Notes: generated by a model from the sequence alone, not told the origin. DNA of 55,700 nucleotides from Phycisphaerales bacterium (GCA_019750095.1 JAIEOW010000170.1:1-55700), one strand, 5' to 3'. Positions 46,075-54,898 are shown, counted from the first letter of the stretch. Numbers and translations are program-made.

Positions 46075-46878
46075 CTACGCCGCACTCATCCGCGCCACGC
46101 CATTCTCGGCCACAGCACAACCCCGGGCCGTCCCGCACTCCGGGCACAGCTCGGCCTCTTCCACCGGCAAATCCCTCAAGCTATATCGGCACCTCGTGCA
46201 CCGATTCGTCCGCTCGGCGTGCGCCCGCAGCAGCGCGTCATACGCCCGCCGACCGCCCCGCGCCAGCATCCCGCCCAGCAGCACGCTCGGCACCACCACG
46301 CACGCGCCATACAGACCCGTCCCCACCCAGTCTCGCCCGCCAAAACGCCGCCCGCGCAGCGTCATCGCCGAGGCCCACTCCCGCGTCTGCGGGTTGCGCG
46401 TCAGCTCGCTCCGGATCGCCGCCAACACCCCCGGATTCCGCATATGTCCCTGGCGATCGACCCACCACAGCCGATACCCGCGATACACCGCGATGTTGAA
46501 CACCCCGCGCGAGTATTCCCGCTCCATCGCCACGAACACCGCCACCCCGCGCGGATCCTGGCGACGATCGCTGACCCGGTATCCGTCGGCCCCCGACGGC
46601 CCATGGTCCGACTTGTCATCTGGCGCGACCCAATACCACCGCCCATCCACACGCTCCCAGCTCAACACCGCCGGAAGCTGCGACCCCACCCCGACGCTTG
46701 CGATCGTCAGAACGCACGCCCCAAGACCCGTCACCAGAAGCAGGCGAACAGGTCGGCGCAACATCCCGGCATGTCCGGACAACAATCGACTCGACGCCGA
46801 GAAGCTCACTCGACCGGAGCGCGGGCTCGCCACCCGCGCCGCCATCGGCTCGGTGGGCCCAGAGTTGGAACCATCCAT
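46075..46878 (-). CDS. Membrane protein with C-terminal CPECG zinc ribbon
   Basis: A 267-residue protein. A hydrophobic helix near residues 40-60 (PVRLLLVTGLGACVLTIASVG) and a second near 205-225 (YGACVVVPSVLLGGMLAR) flank a periplasmic-type loop with YWVAPDDKSD; the tail is a zinc ribbon, CTRCRYSLRDLPVEEAELCPECG, of the kind common in planctomycete hypothetical proteins. ATG 46878 is chosen because the longer frame to 47103 would cover the divergent GT4 start. Function is unknown. Two long ORFs on the opposite strand are rejected as shadows. Confidence 0.72.
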   Translation of the reverse strand: MDGSNSGPTEPMAARVASPRSGRVSFSASSRLLSGHAGMLRRPVRLLLVTGLGACVLTIASVGVGSQLPAVLSWERVDGRWYWVAPDDKSDHGPSGADGYRVSDRRQDPRGVAVFVAMEREYSRGVFNIAVYRGYRLWWVDRQGHMRNPGVLAAIRSELTRNPQTREWASAMTLRGRRFGGRDWVGTGLYGACVVVPSVLLGGMLARGGRRAYDALLRAHAERTNRCTRCRYSLRDLPVEEAELCPECGTARGCAVAENGVARMSAA

Positions 46879-46985
46879 GATTTCACCAAATCCTCGAATC
46901 AAACGGGCGCTCGCCAGAGGCACGCAGCCCGATGTGGTTTGCATACTGACGGGCGATCTGGAAGACTGATCGCTCGCGCCGCACC

Positions 46986-48347
46986 ATGATCCCCCTGCCA
47001 GGCACCCGGCAAAACCCGGGGTGCCCGGAGAAAACCATAGGCACCCTCTCCACCCCAAGTCCAGACCCTGCGGCCAAAGCAGCGCAAAGCTTTGGTGAAG
47101 CACATCTTACGTCAAAACGCCCGCCCTCCCGCATCCGCGTCTGCCTCTTCACCGACACCCTCGGCGACGTCAACGGCGTCTCGCGCTTCATCCGCACCAT
47201 CGCCGAAAAGTCGCTCGCGCATCCTCAACTTGGGCTCGATCTGCTGGTCCTGACCTCCACGCGTTTTCAATGCCCAGATGCGCCGAATGTGCGCAACCAT
47301 CGTCCGCGCTTCAGCCGACCGATGCCGGGATACTCCACCCTCGACATCGTCTGGCCGGATTCCGCCGCGATGATCCGCGACGCCGAACGCTTCGCGCCCG
47401 ATGTCGTGCACGTCTCAACGCCCGGCCCAGTCGGACGCGTCGGGCGCGCATTCGCCCGTCGGCACGGCCTGCCCCTGATCGGCACCTATCACACCGACTT
47501 CCCGGCCTACATCGATCACCTCTTCGATGACGCCGCCCTCACCTGGATCTGCCGGGCCGCCATGCGGAGCTTCTACGCGCCCTTCGCAAAGGTCCTCACA
47601 CGCTCAGCCGACTATGCCGCCGCTCTCGAACGCATCGGCGTCGGACGCGATCGCATCGTGCGACTGATCCCCGGCATCGACACCGACACCTTCCACATCC
47701 GCCATCGCGATCCATCGGGCACCATCTGGCGCGGCATTCCCAACGTCCGCCCAACATCCATCAAAGCCCTCTCGGTCGGTCGCGTCAGTGTTGAGAAAAA
47801 CCTCCCCGCGCTCGCCACCCTCTGGCCCATCGTCGCGCGACAAGCCCAGCAACGCGGCATCGACACCCAGCTCATCATCATCGGCGACGGCCCCTATCGC
47901 GCCCGCATGGAACACGCCCTCGCCCAAGCCGCCCCGCCCGGCTCATTCCTCTTCGCCGGCTTCCGCTTCGGCCAGGAACTCTCCACCATCTACGCCTCCA
48001 GCGATCTTTTCCTCTTCCCCTCCACCACCGACACGCTCGGCCAGGTGGTCATGGAAGCCCAGTGCAGCGGCCTGCCCGTCATCGTTACCGACCAGGGCGG
48101 CCCAAAGGAAGTCGTTGACGATGGTCGCACTGGCTATGTGCTCCCCGACCCATCCCGAGCCGATGGACGCTCGCGCTGGATCGACGCCATCATGCGGCTG
48201 CTCACGAACAACGATCTTCGCCAAAGCATGGGCAGCGCAGGCCACGCACTGATCGCGCCCATGAGCATCATCAAAAGCGTCGCCCAATTCCGAGAAGTGC
48301 ACTCAATCCGAGGCCTGGGCGCAAGCCCAGGCACCCCCGGCATGTGA
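46986..48347 (+). CDS. Glycosyltransferase family 4 (GT-B), MgtA/SqdX-like
   Basis: A 453-residue protein. After about 50 weakly conserved residues it shows VCLFTDTLGDVNGVSRFIRT, VHVSTPGPVGRVGRAFARRH and LIGTYHTDFPAYIDH, typical of GT4 enzymes acting on lipid or mannose acceptors (MgtA, SqdX, PimB-like). The C-terminal domain has ALSVGRVSVEKNLPALATLW, IIIGDGPYRARMEHALAQ and FPSTTDTLGQVVMEAQCSGLP. The final residues are encoded by a palindromic repeat (48305-48337), and another palindrome overlaps the first codons, so both termini are uncertain. It is divergent from the zinc-ribbon gene and convergent with dnaE. Confidence 0.83.
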   Translation: MIPLPGTRQNPGCPEKTIGTLSTPSPDPAAKAAQSFGEAHLTSKRPPSRIRVCLFTDTLGDVNGVSRFIRTIAEKSLAHPQLGLDLLVLTSTRFQCPDAPNVRNHRPRFSRPMPGYSTLDIVWPDSAAMIRDAERFAPDVVHVSTPGPVGRVGRAFARRHGLPLIGTYHTDFPAYIDHLFDDAALTWICRAAMRSFYAPFAKVLTRSADYAAALERIGVGRDRIVRLIPGIDTDTFHIRHRDPSGTIWRGIPNVRPTSIKALSVGRVSVEKNLPALATLWPIVARQAQQRGIDTQLIIIGDGPYRARMEHALAQAAPPGSFLFAGFRFGQELSTIYASSDLFLFPSTTDTLGQVVMEAQCSGLPVIVTDQGGPKEVVDDGRTGYVLPDPSRADGRSRWIDAIMRLLTNNDLRQSMGSAGHALIAPMSIIKSVAQFREVHSIRGLGASPGTPGM

Positions 48348-48420
48348 CCCCGTTGACCGTTTCAACTCTCCCCCGCCCCTGCGCGCAACGTGCCCGGGCT
48401 CGCGCCCGGGCCTCGGATTG
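48305..48420. repeat. Inverted pair of GAGGCC-type palindromic repeats
   Basis: The copies AATCCGAGGCCTGGGCGCAA (48305 on) and its reverse-oriented partner GTGCCCGGGCTCGCGCCCGG (48391 on) face each other between the stop of the GT4 gene and the stop of dnaE. The first copy lies inside the last 43 nt of the GT4 coding frame. A related copy is at 7098. They may act as a bidirectional terminator. Confidence 0.6.
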
Positions 48421-48422
48421 AA

Positions 48423-51400
48423 CTACGCCGTCTTCTTCTTCCAAGGCCCGCGCGGCCTCGCCCCCGGCAGTTCCGCCGTCATCCCCCCCACGACCTTGAT
48501 CGACCCTTCGCCAAGCTGTTCGACCAAGCTCTTCATCAGTTCCTGCGTGGGCAGCACGCGCACGCCCGGCACTTCCAGCCGCACGCGGGCCTCGGCGGTG
48601 TCGATCACGATGTCGATCGGGAACGTCTGCGTCTTGTCGGCGATCGGCTTGGGCTCAACCTCTGCGCTCGCCGTTGCACCCTGCCCCGGGCCCATCACCG
48701 CCCGAGCCACCGCCTGCAGCGCGGCCTCGCCCGAGCCGTTCAATCGCTCGGCATCCACACGCAGCCACATCTGCCCGGGCAGCAGCGGCACGCCGTCGAT
48801 CGGCACCACGCGATCCAGCACCACCTGCACGTTCTGATTCGTCGGATCGCCACCCCCCGCGCCGCCCACCGCCGCCGCGACTGGCGCGGCCACCGGCGCA
48901 TCGTCATCATCACCGCCCGACGCCGCGTTCTTGCCCCCGCCGCCCATCCCCGCGCGCGAGCGATCGACGCGGCCCATGATGAACACCACGTTGTCGGGCA
49001 CGATCAGGTGCGCAAACTGCGCGTAGCAATCGGCAAACAGCACCGTCTCGATCGTCCCGACCGAGTCCTCGATCACCACGATCGCCATCTTCTGCCCCGC
49101 GCTCCGCCCGTTCTTCACGATGATCGTGCGCACCGCCTGCACCAGCCCGGCGAGCACCACGCGTTGGTCGTGGGCCGCGTGCCGCGCCGCTTCGGTCGTC
49201 GCCGTCACAAACACACTCGCCCACGCGCGATACCGCTCCAGCGGATGGCTGGAGACATAGAACCCGAGCGCTTCCTTCTCCTTCGCCAGCGTGTCGCCCT
49301 CGCTCCACGCCGGCACTTTGGCGAGCACCGCACCGCCAGCCGCCGCTGGCGACGGCTTCCCCTTCGCCCCGGCCTGCTTTCCGGCCTCCGCACCCGCTCC
49401 GCCACCCATGAACAGTCCGCCCTGCCCAGCCGCCTTGTCCTGAGCGGCTTTCTGTCCCGCACCCAGCGCGGCCTCGATCGTCGCGATCATCGCCGCCCGA
49501 TTCTCGCGCCCGTGCAGCGCATCCATCGCCCCGCACTTGATCAGCGCTTCCAGCGTCGTCTTGTTCAGGATGGCACCGCCCGACCCGCTCGGCGCCTGCG
49601 CCATCACACGCTCGCAGAAATCAAACAGCGACGAGAACGGCGTGTTCTCCGTCGATGGTCCATTCGCCAGCGGGACGGCGGCACGCTCGCCCTCAACGAC
49701 CTTGGGCGCGGCAAACCTCGTCTTCAGCACCGCCTCGATCGCCTTCTCCGACACGCCCTTGATCGCGCTCAGCCCGAACCGCACGTGCCCGTTCTGCGCC
49801 GTCCGCGCTTCACCGGGGTTGTACACCACGCTGAAGTCGCTCATCGACATGTTCACATCCGGCGGCCGAACCTCGACACCGACCTTGCTCCCGCTTCCCG
49901 TCCAATCCGGGAACCGCACCTTCTTGCAGTCTTCGACGTACTGGATCCAATCGCTGACCTTCTGCGCCCCGCTCTCAAACGTGAGAAACGCCGCCATGTA
50001 CTGGTTCGGAAAGTACGTCTTCAGATACGCCGTCTGATACGCCACGATCGCGTATCCCGTCGAATGGCTCTTGTTGAAGCCGTAACCCGCGAACTTCAGG
50101 ATCAGTTCGAACAGTTCCTCGGCCTTGTCCTTCGCAAGCCCCTGCTTCTGCGCGCCCTCGACGAACTTCGGCCGCTCTTTCTCGATCTTGTCGTGCTTCT
50201 TCTTGCTGATGTTCTTGATGAGCGTGTAGGCATCGCGCAGCTTGATCCCGCCCAGGCCGTGCACGATCTGCATGACCTGCTCCTGATACACCATCACGCC
50301 ATACGTCTCGCTGGTGTACTGATCCACGATCGGATGCACCTTGGGCACCTCGGCCTGCCCGTGCTTGCGCCGGTTGTAGTCCGGAATCAGATCCATCGGA
50401 CCCGGCCGAAACAGCGCGTTCGCCGCGATGAGATCTTCCAGCCGGTCGGGCTTCATCTCGATCAGCAGCCGACGCATGCCCCCGGATTCAAACTGGAACA
50501 CGCCAGTGGTGTCGGCCCGCTGAAACAGCCCGAACACGCGTGGGTCGTTGTAGGAAAGTCTTTCCAAATCGAGTGGATGAGGCCCATCCGTGCCCGCAAT
50601 TTGGCCATTTGCGATTTGCCCATTTGGCAGTTTGGCTCGGCCAACGGCCGACCAGATCTCCTCCTCACTCAGCGTCTCCCGAATCAGCCTCTTCGCCCGT
50701 TCGATCACGCTCAGCGTGCGAAGACCCAGAAAGTCCATCTTCAACAGGCCGACCTTCTCGCACGTCGGCCCGTCCCACTGCGTCACGATCTCGTTCTCAC
50801 CCGAGCCGCTCTGCTTGTACAGCGGCACGATCTCGTGCAGCGGCCTGGTCGCCACGATCACGCCCGCCGCGTGCACAGAGCTGTGCCGCGCCTGCCCCTC
50901 GATCGTGCGTGCGTTGTCGATCACCTGCTTGATCTTCGCATCGCTGTCGTACAACTTCTTCAGTTCTGGCTCGTCGATCAGCGCCTGATCCAGCGTCATT
51001 CCAAGCTGCTCGGGGATCAGCTTCGCCAGCTTGTCGGCCTCGATCAGCGGCACCTCCATCACCCGCGCCACGTCACGCACCGCCGCCCGCGCTTTCAGCG
51101 TTCCGAACGTGATGATCTGCGCCACGTGCCCATACTTCTGGCGCACATAGTTGATCACATCGCCTCGGCCGTTCTGGCACAGGTCGATATCGATATCGGG
51201 ATACTCGCTGCGATCCGGATCGGTGAACCGCTCGAACAGCAGCCCATACTCCACCGGGCACGCGTTGGAAAGCCCCAGCACATACCCCACCATCGTGCCC
51301 ACGCCCGAACCACGCGCATTCGCCGGGATGCCCTGGCGACGCCCCCAGCTCACAAAGTCCCAGACGATCAGGAAGTACGCCGTGATGTTCTTGTCGGCCA

Positions 51401-52709
51401 AGATCTTCAGCTCGCGCTCCAGCCGAGCAGTCTTGGCATCCTCTTTGTCTTGGGTACCCCCACTCTCCGAGTGGGAACTCTGCTGAGATTCCGAACTCCC
51501 CACTCGGAGAGTGGGGCTACTCAAGCCGTACCGCCAGATGAACCCCGCCTCCGAGAGCATCCGCAGCGCAACATCGCACTCTTTCTTCGCCTCCACCAGC
51601 AGTGCCTGCTTCCCCGCATCATCCAGCCCCGAGGGCATGGCAAACGGCACCACCTCAAACTTGGCGCAATACGCGTTGTACCACGCCGTCAGATCGCCCG
51701 AAAACTCCGGCGCATCGGGCTTCGGCAAGGACTTCTTGTCCGGCAACGCGACCCGCACCATCGGCGCGTTGCTCACGCCCAGCGGCAGCTTCACCTTTCC
51801 CGCACAACGCTCGGCGATCTTCACCGTGTTGTCGCACGCCCGCACGCCGATCTCGCCCAGCTCGCGCTCAAACAGCTCGCGCATCTCCTTCGGGCTCTTG
51901 ACATAGATCTCTTCCGGATACCGCATCCGGTCCGGGTCTGCCTTCACCTTGCCCGTCGAGATGCAGATCAGCGTGTCGTGCGCGTCGTGGTCTTCCTTCT
52001 TCAGAAAGTGGCTGTCGTTGTCGCAGACCAGATCCAGCCCAAGCTCTTCCGCCAGCCGAATCAAATGCGGATTGATCGCGTTCTGCTCGGCCACATGGTG
52101 CTGCAGCTCGATGTAGAACCGCTCTTTGCCGAACACCTCCGCGTGCCACTTCGCGCTCTCAACCGCTTTCTCCCAGTGCTTTTTGTCCTTGCTCCGCTCA
52201 AACGCCAGCAGATGCTCGCCGATCTCGCTCCCCAGGTGCCCGTTGATCGCGATCAACCCCGCCGAGTGCTTCGCCAGCAGCTCCCGATCGATCCGCGGCT
52301 TGAAGTAAAAGCCCGTGAGGTACGCCTCCGAGCACAGCAGCATCAGATTCCGCCACCCCTCATCGCTCTCGGCCAGCAGCACGAGGTGGTACCCACCATC
52401 CGACGCGCCCGTAAATGTCCGGTCACTCCGCGGCCGACCGGGTGGACAGACATACGCCTCCACGCCCAGAATCGGCAAAACCCCTTCGTCCTTGCACGCC
52501 AGATAAAACGCCGCCGCCCCGAACAGGTTCCCGTGATCGGTCACCGCGACCGCATTCATCCCCAGCTCTTTCACCCGCTTCACCAGCTTGTCGATCCGAT
52601 TCCCGCCGTCAAGCAGGGAATACTCCGAGTGCAGGTGCAAATGCACAAAGCCACCCGTAATCCGAGGGCTGTCGGTTGCGGTCGGCGATGGTGCGGCGGT
52701 GTCAGGCAT
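48423..52709 (-). CDS. dnaE: DNA polymerase III subunit alpha
   Basis: Replicative polymerase catalytic subunit, 1428 residues (typical about 1160). N-terminal PHP domain HLHLHSEYSLLDGGNRIDKL; the catalytic motif PDIDIDL near residue 507 in SEYPDIDIDLCQNGR; the finger/palm segments QARHSSVHAAGVIVA, ANALFRPGPMDLIP, QEQVMQIVHGLGG and SKKKHDKIEKERPKF; a C-terminal OB-fold and beta-binding tail. The excess length comes from two inserts: about residues 398-418 encoded by a palindromic repeat, and NGQIANGQIA near 690-703. The frame is open throughout, so the protein is probably functional. ATG 52709 gives the usual start just before the PHP domain. Confidence 0.97.
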   Translation of the reverse strand: MPDTAAPSPTATDSPRITGGFVHLHLHSEYSLLDGGNRIDKLVKRVKELGMNAVAVTDHGNLFGAAAFYLACKDEGVLPILGVEAYVCPPGRPRSDRTFTGASDGGYHLVLLAESDEGWRNLMLLCSEAYLTGFYFKPRIDRELLAKHSAGLIAINGHLGSEIGEHLLAFERSKDKKHWEKAVESAKWHAEVFGKERFYIELQHHVAEQNAINPHLIRLAEELGLDLVCDNDSHFLKKEDHDAHDTLICISTGKVKADPDRMRYPEEIYVKSPKEMRELFERELGEIGVRACDNTVKIAERCAGKVKLPLGVSNAPMVRVALPDKKSLPKPDAPEFSGDLTAWYNAYCAKFEVVPFAMPSGLDDAGKQALLVEAKKECDVALRMLSEAGFIWRYGLSSPTLRVGSSESQQSSHSESGGTQDKEDAKTARLERELKILADKNITAYFLIVWDFVSWGRRQGIPANARGSGVGTMVGYVLGLSNACPVEYGLLFERFTDPDRSEYPDIDIDLCQNGRGDVINYVRQKYGHVAQIITFGTLKARAAVRDVARVMEVPLIEADKLAKLIPEQLGMTLDQALIDEPELKKLYDSDAKIKQVIDNARTIEGQARHSSVHAAGVIVATRPLHEIVPLYKQSGSGENEIVTQWDGPTCEKVGLLKMDFLGLRTLSVIERAKRLIRETLSEEEIWSAVGRAKLPNGQIANGQIAGTDGPHPLDLERLSYNDPRVFGLFQRADTTGVFQFESGGMRRLLIEMKPDRLEDLIAANALFRPGPMDLIPDYNRRKHGQAEVPKVHPIVDQYTSETYGVMVYQEQVMQIVHGLGGIKLRDAYTLIKNISKKKHDKIEKERPKFVEGAQKQGLAKDKAEELFELILKFAGYGFNKSHSTGYAIVAYQTAYLKTYFPNQYMAAFLTFESGAQKVSDWIQYVEDCKKVRFPDWTGSGSKVGVEVRPPDVNMSMSDFSVVYNPGEARTAQNGHVRFGLSAIKGVSEKAIEAVLKTRFAAPKVVEGERAAVPLANGPSTENTPFSSLFDFCERVMAQAPSGSGGAILNKTTLEALIKCGAMDALHGRENRAAMIATIEAALGAGQKAAQDKAAGQGGLFMGGGAGAEAGKQAGAKGKPSPAAAGGAVLAKVPAWSEGDTLAKEKEALGFYVSSHPLERYRAWASVFVTATTEAARHAAHDQRVVLAGLVQAVRTIIVKNGRSAGQKMAIVVIEDSVGTIETVLFADCYAQFAHLIVPDNVVFIMGRVDRSRAGMGGGGKNAASGGDDDDAPVAAPVAAAVGGAGGGDPTNQNVQVVLDRVVPIDGVPLLPGQMWLRVDAERLNGSGEAALQAVARAVMGPGQGATASAEVEPKPIADKTQTFPIDIVIDTAEARVRLEVPGVRVLPTQELMKSLVEQLGEGSIKVVGGMTAELPGARPRGPWKKKTA
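51457..51517. repeat. In-frame double-hairpin palindromic element inside dnaE
   Basis: Two hairpins, CCCACTC-tcc-GAGTGGG (51459-51475) and CCCCACTC-gga-GAGTGGGG (51498-51516), are themselves near-perfect inverted copies of each other around a 12-nt centre. Translated on the minus strand they give the Ser-rich stretch SSPTLRVGSSESQQSSHSES, which is not part of the polymerase core. The boundary GGGTACCCC at 51452-51460 recurs at 46025-46033 beside another palindrome. Confidence 0.75.
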
Positions 52710-52941
52710 ATCGGCGATCTACGAGATATTGTGGGTCCACGGGGCTCATACACAAGCCAAGAGGTCCCACCATTGTAGGAAATCCTCTTGCCGCGGTTCC
52801 CTTTCCGACCAGTCTTGCACGGGTGATTCAGGGCACTTCTTGCGCTCGCGATCCAAAGCCCTCAGAACAGACCCGGAGGTCTGATAAGCCGAGGGCTCCC
52901 TCTCCGCATGCCAATGTTCTGTGCAACCGGGAACTCCGGTC

Positions 52942-52969
52942 TTGTAGTTGGCCCAACTCGATGTAAATT
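52942..52969 (+). promoter_or_regulatory. Candidate promoter of a structured RNA
   Basis: TTGTAG (52942-52947), a 16-nt spacer and TAAATT (52964-52969) form a weak sigma70-like promoter, with the expected start near 52976. Confidence 0.35.
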
Positions 52970-52975
52970 CACTGG

Positions 52976-53133
52976 TTACAGCGATTGCTGGTTTCCAGGC
53001 ATTGCCCGGAGTCCAGCGTCGTTGTTCTTGGGGCGGCGTCGATCACGAACTCGTCGCTGGCCCAAGGAACCAACCGGGACTCGCTCGTCCCGTCAAGCAC
53101 CCTTCGGTTTCCCCGAAGGGTTCTTGTTTTTTT
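52976..53133 (+). ncRNA. Candidate structured non-coding RNA or leader
   Basis: An approximately 158-nt segment from a candidate promoter to a terminator, with no ORF. It folds by eye into a long rod: GAGTCC (about 53010) pairs with GGACTC (about 53077), GTTCTTGGG (about 53026) pairs with CCCAAGGAAC (about 53061) with one bulge, and an inner CGGCG.CGA / TCG.CGCTG stem closes the loop. A short TGCTGG/CCAGGCA hairpin sits near the 5' end and GGGAC-tcgctc-GTCCC before the terminator. It does not match tmRNA, RNase P or SRP RNA motifs that I know; a 6S-like shape or an attenuator for the gene at 53153 are the alternatives. Confidence 0.4.
53099..53133 (+). terminator. Rho-independent terminator just upstream of the small membrane protein gene
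   Basis: Stem ACCCTTCGG / CCGAAGGGT (53099-53107, 53113-53121), loop TTTCC, then TTGTTTTTTT. It ends 20 nt before ATG 53153, which suggests attenuation of the downstream gene or the end of a separate small RNA. Confidence 0.85.
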
Positions 53134-53152
53134 GCACCCTATCATTCCCGCG

Positions 53153-53473
53153 ATGTCCGAATCCGGTTCCAGCCCTCAGGCACAGAGCAGCTCGGCAAGG
53201 GCCTATCAGTCCGCAACCAGCTCGTATCGCTTCGTCATGCACCAGCCCTCTTGGGTGCTCCGATGGGCCCTCATCGCCGCTGGCTTCGTGCTGATCGCGG
53301 TGCTCGCGGTCATCATCGTCCCCGCCGTTATTGTCGGCCTGATCGTCTTTGCCCTCGGTGCTCTCGCGGCCCGCGTCCGTCGGCTGATTGGCGGGTCCGG
53401 CCCTCGGCCATCCGTCTCCACGGGCGAAGGTCGAGAGAATGTCCGCGTCATCGTCCGTTCCGACGCACCCTGA
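53153..53473 (+). CDS. Small membrane protein of unknown function
   Basis: A 106-residue protein: a Ser-rich soluble N-terminus (about 35 residues), a long hydrophobic region that can form two helices (VLRWALIAAGFVLIAVLAVI and VPAVIVGLIVFALGALAA), then a basic region and an Arg-rich tail. ATG 53153 is used because an upstream terminator sits at 53099-53133, so longer in-frame starts are not plausible. No family is recognised. It may be controlled by the structured leader. Confidence 0.6.
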   Translation: MSESGSSPQAQSSSARAYQSATSSYRFVMHQPSWVLRWALIAAGFVLIAVLAVIIVPAVIVGLIVFALGALAARVRRLIGGSGPRPSVSTGEGRENVRVIVRSDAP

Positions 53474-53638
53474 GTCGCTCCTCACCGCTCCATCAACGCC
53501 CGCAGATCGGTCAGAACCGATCGATTGACGCCCCGCGGCCGCTCCTGCGCCGCGGCATCGCTACGGAACCATCCCCCTCCCGCGTCGTGTATCATGGCCC
53601 CCCGCTCTTCGACTTTGAACCCGCCCTTTGGGCCACGA

Positions 53639-54886
53639 ATGTCCTCAGCCACACCAACTCCCGCTTCGCAGACGCCCGCCACGCCCGCGCTCGCGCGTGA
53701 TCGATCCATCGCGCCGCCTCGCCCGTGGTGGCGATCACTCTTTGCCGCCCAGGAATCCGGGCTGGTGGTGGTCATCGTGCTGATGATGGCCGCCCTGACG
53801 ATCTTCGGCGGGACCAAGCCCTCAAACTTCAACGTCGCCATTCCCGCGGGTGCTCAGGTTCAGGAAGTCTCCGAGACCAGGATCGCCGTCACTGTCTCTG
53901 GCACGCGCACAGAATACGCCTCGGACACGCCGTTCCGTCTCCGCGATCAGGACGATGGTTCCAAGATCGCCTTCGGCACCAAGACCGTCAACAAGTTCCT
54001 GGAGAAGTCCAACCTTGTTCAGGTGACGACCAGCGCGTCGTTCATCGCCGTGATGGCCGTGGGCATGACCGCGATCATCATCCTCGCCGGGATCGATCTC
54101 TCCATCGGCTCGATCTACGCGATGGCGGCGATTCTCGGGGCGATGGCCGTCAGCTCGATGAACGCCGGGGCGGGCGACAAGGGGCTGAGCGTTCTCGTCG
54201 CGGTGCCGGTTTTGATATTGGTCTGCTGCAGCGTCGGCGCCGCGTGCGGGTTTGCCAACGGCTTCTCCTCCGTCGTCCTGCGCGTCCACCCCTTCATCAT
54301 CACCCTCGGCACCATGGCCATCTATCGCGGGCTGGTCTTCGTCATGACGCAGGGCCAGACCGTCGGCGGGCTGCCCGACTCTGTGCAATCCGGCTTCTTC
54401 AAGTTCGACGCCGGCGGCGTGTATCCCGTGCCCACGTTCATCATGCTCCTCATCGCCGCCATCGGCATGTTCATGCTCGCCCGGACGGTTCTGGGCCGGC
54501 GCGTGTATGCCGTGGGCGGCAACGAGGTCGCCGCGAAGTATGCCGGCATCCCCGTCGGGCGCGTCAAGACCATCGTCTACACGCTCTCGGGCGCGCTCGC
54601 CGGGCTCAGTGCGGCGATGTACGTCGGCTATTACGGTGCCGCTGAGACCAACGCGGGAAATGGCTATGAGCTGAATGTCATCGCCGCCGCCGTCATCGGC
54701 GGAGCATCCCTCTCCGGCGGGCGCGGCTCGGCGGTCGGGGCCGTGCTCGGCGCGATCCTCGTGCAACTGATCAACAACGCCATGCTCATCCTGGACATCA
54801 ACCAGTCCTACAACCAGATCGTCATGGGGCTCGCCATCATCCTCGCGGTGGTTGTGGATCAGGCCAAGAGCAGGTTGTCGAAGTAG
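53639..54886 (+). CDS. Sugar-type ABC transporter permease (RbsC-like)
   Basis: A 415-residue inner-membrane permease of the BPD_transp_2 family. Signature segments: VMAVGMTAIIILAGIDLSIG, VLRVHPFIITLGTMAIYRGL, GRRVYAVGGNEVAAKYAGI and the coupling/last helices VIAAAVIGGASLSGGRGSAVG. Between the first and second helices is an extra loop of about 75 residues (NFNVAIPAGAQVQEVSETRI and on) that makes it longer than RbsC (about 320). The ATP-binding and substrate-binding genes are not adjacent. The start is uncertain: ATG 53594 is also in frame; neither has a clear ribosome site. It imports a monosaccharide or related solute by inference. Confidence 0.88.
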   Translation: MSSATPTPASQTPATPALARDRSIAPPRPWWRSLFAAQESGLVVVIVLMMAALTIFGGTKPSNFNVAIPAGAQVQEVSETRIAVTVSGTRTEYASDTPFRLRDQDDGSKIAFGTKTVNKFLEKSNLVQVTTSASFIAVMAVGMTAIIILAGIDLSIGSIYAMAAILGAMAVSSMNAGAGDKGLSVLVAVPVLILVCCSVGAACGFANGFSSVVLRVHPFIITLGTMAIYRGLVFVMTQGQTVGGLPDSVQSGFFKFDAGGVYPVPTFIMLLIAAIGMFMLARTVLGRRVYAVGGNEVAAKYAGIPVGRVKTIVYTLSGALAGLSAAMYVGYYGAAETNAGNGYELNVIAAAVIGGASLSGGRGSAVGAVLGAILVQLINNAMLILDINQSYNQIVMGLAIILAVVVDQAKSRLSK

Positions 54887-54898
54887 GAGGAAGTGGCG

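Noticed and set aside
45790..46989. Two long plus-strand ORFs (399 and 382 residues) starting near 45790
   Set aside because: Their sequence is Arg/Pro/His/Ala-rich shadow of the minus-strand gene at 46075-46878, which has membrane helices and a CPECG zinc ribbon; no domain or signal in the plus frames.
48390..52778. A 1462-residue plus-strand ORF antisense to dnaE
   Set aside because: It runs the full length of dnaE in the opposite direction and is basic and His-rich; open antisense frames are common in GC-rich genes and dnaE is unambiguous.
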